From DAOMOD01 sp035444205 (GTDB lineage Bacteria > Pseudomonadota > Gammaproteobacteria > Xanthomonadales > BPKI01): a DNA stretch of 13,937 nucleotides. The stretch covers positions 1 to 13,937 of the forward strand of contig DAOMOD010000109.1 in the NCBI GenBank assembly GCA_035444205.1, in the 5' to 3' direction. The stretch's first letter is position 1; each line of letters begins with the position of its first letter. Below the pieces are notes generated by a model that ran no database searches, had not been told where the DNA came from, and was given only the letters and a program-made list of their open reading frames with translations. Made by a program: the position numbers and the translations under genes. Positions 13,021 to 13,937 of this stretch are shown piece by piece.

Positions 13021-13937
13021 GACAGCTCCGCTTCGTGCGCCCGTTCATGCCAGAGCAGGGCGGACGCCATGATCTGACCCAATGTGGATGCAGGCGCTGC
13101 ATCCAGTAGCTCACGGGCGCGGCTGCCGTCGGCGACAAGGACCGGCACGTCGCCGGGGCGGCGCGGCTCGATCTGGGAGACCGGTTCTCCGCCGGTCCTT
13201 TCCTGGCATGCGCGCAGCACCTCCATCACCGACCAACCGCGTTCCGTCCCGATGTTGAACGCGCCGAATCCCGGATTACGCTCCATGTAATCCAGCGCCT
13301 TCAGGTGCGCCTCGCACAGGTCCTCCACATGCACGTAGTCGCGCACGCAGGTGCCATCCGGCGTGGGGTAGTCGTTGCCGAAGATCTTCACCGGGCCAAG
13401 TTCGGGGTTGAGGGCCGCCTTGATGATGTTGGGGATCAGGTGCGATTCCGGCTCGTGGGCCTCGCCGATCTCGCCTTCCGCATCGGCACCGGCGGCGTTG
13501 AAGTAGCGCAGGCATACGGCGCGCAGGCCGTGCGCCTGGCAGGCATCGGCGATGGCGCGTTCGGCCATCACCTTGCTCCAGCCGTAGGGATTGATGGGGC
13601 GAGTGGGGTGGTCCTCGTCGATGGGGGTGTATTCAGGAATGCCATAGACGGCGGCGGTGGACGAGAACACCAGACGGTCGATTTCTGCATCGCGCATGGC
13701 GTCCAGCAGGTTCAGGGTGCCGACTACGTTGTTGCGGTAATACAGCAGCGGCTCGCGTACCGATTCGCCCACTTCGATCTTCGCGGCGAAGTGCATCACG
13801 GCGCTGAACCGGTGCTGCCGGAACACCTCGCGCAATGCTTGCAGGTCCAGCATGTCGCCTTCCACCAGTGGCCCCCACTTCACCGCCCAACGGTGGCCGC
13901 TGGACAGGTTGTCGAAGGTCACCGGCAGGAAGCCCTC
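13017..13937 (-). CDS. galE: UDP-glucose 4-epimerase, 5' end outside window
   Basis: The last 306 residues of GalE, the NAD-dependent short-chain-dehydrogenase-fold enzyme that interconverts UDP-glucose and UDP-galactose (some members also UDP-GlcNAc/GalNAc). The visible part begins in EGFLPVTFDNLSSGH, so only the first strand and the GxxGxxG NAD loop lie beyond the window edge. Landmarks are MHFAAKIEVGESV (48-60 of the fragment), the catalytic FSSTAAVYG (91-99) and PYGWSK (117-122, the YxxxK pair), LRYFNAAGAD, IFGNDYPTPDGTCVRDYVHV and FNIGTERGWSVMEV. It is the upstream-most visible gene of the minus-strand arm and provides an activated sugar for the locus. It is markedly more GC-rich at third positions than the genes that follow, so it may mark the conserved border of a variable region. 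Confidence 0.95.
   Translation of the reverse strand, partial: EGFLPVTFDNLSSGHRWAVKWGPLVEGDMLDLQALREVFRQHRFSAVMHFAAKIEVGESVREPLLYYRNNVVGTLNLLDAMRDAEIDRLVFSSTAAVYGIPEYTPIDEDHPTRPINPYGWSKVMAERAIADACQAHGLRAVCLRYFNAAGADAEGEIGEAHEPESHLIPNIIKAALNPELGPVKIFGNDYPTPDGTCVRDYVHVEDLCEAHLKALDYMERNPGFGAFNIGTERGWSVMEVLRACQERTGGEPVSQIEPRRPGDVPVLVADGSRARELLDAAPASTLGQIMASALLWHERAHEAELS

Noticed and set aside
1..13937. tRNA, rRNA, CRISPR array, insertion sequence or transposase
   Set aside because: No cloverleaf, spaced repeat array, transposase motif or terminal inverted repeats were seen; genes tile almost the whole window.

Overview
The window is a cell-surface polysaccharide locus from a GC-rich Gram-negative bacterium. 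I would guess a gammaproteobacterium of the Xanthomonadales/Lysobacteraceae type. That guess rests on base composition, on the short C/G palindromes in the leader (1-295), which resemble intergenic repeats I associate with that group, and on the mix of GalE, a Wzx-like flippase and ArnT/GT39-like enzymes. It has not been tested by a search. Fourteen of the fifteen gene calls are confident; one small ORF is tentative. A 10-N scaffold gap shows that this is a draft assembly.

Plus-strand arm (296-8340): GT2 glycosyltransferase, SAM methyltransferase, GT4 glycosyltransferase, glycerophosphotransferase-like protein (TagB/TagF family), GT39/ArnT-like membrane glycosyltransferase, a second GT2 (polyprenyl-phosphate type), a second methyltransferase, and a flippase-like multi-pass protein (lysylphosphatidylglycerol-synthase TM region/AglD-YbhN family) cut by the N-run at 7597-7606. 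Most junctions are 4-16 base overlaps (ATGA or GTGA), so this arm reads as an operon.

Minus-strand arm (13937 down to 8412): GalE (its 5' end is outside the window), a 73-codon ORF of unknown function coupled to it, a Wzx-like polysaccharide flippase, a methyltransferase, a TagB/TagF-family glycerophosphotransferase, a TagD-like glycerol-3-phosphate cytidylyltransferase, and a last small methyltransferase. The two arms converge on 71 bases (8341-8411) that hold no clear terminator.

Working model: the TagD-like enzyme makes CDP-glycerol. The two TagB/TagF-like enzymes transfer glycerol-phosphate (or a related polyol phosphate) onto a lipid-linked glycan built by the GT2 and GT4 enzymes. GalE supplies UDP-galactose or a related sugar, and the Wzx-like protein flips the product. 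The GT2 + GT39 pair could add a further sugar on the periplasmic face from a polyprenyl-phosphate donor. Four different small methyltransferases suggest O-methylation or methyl capping. The most interesting point is this teichoic-acid-like (polyol-phosphate) chemistry in what looks like a Gram-negative O-antigen or capsule cluster. No Wzy polymerase, Wzz or ABC exporter is visible in the window.
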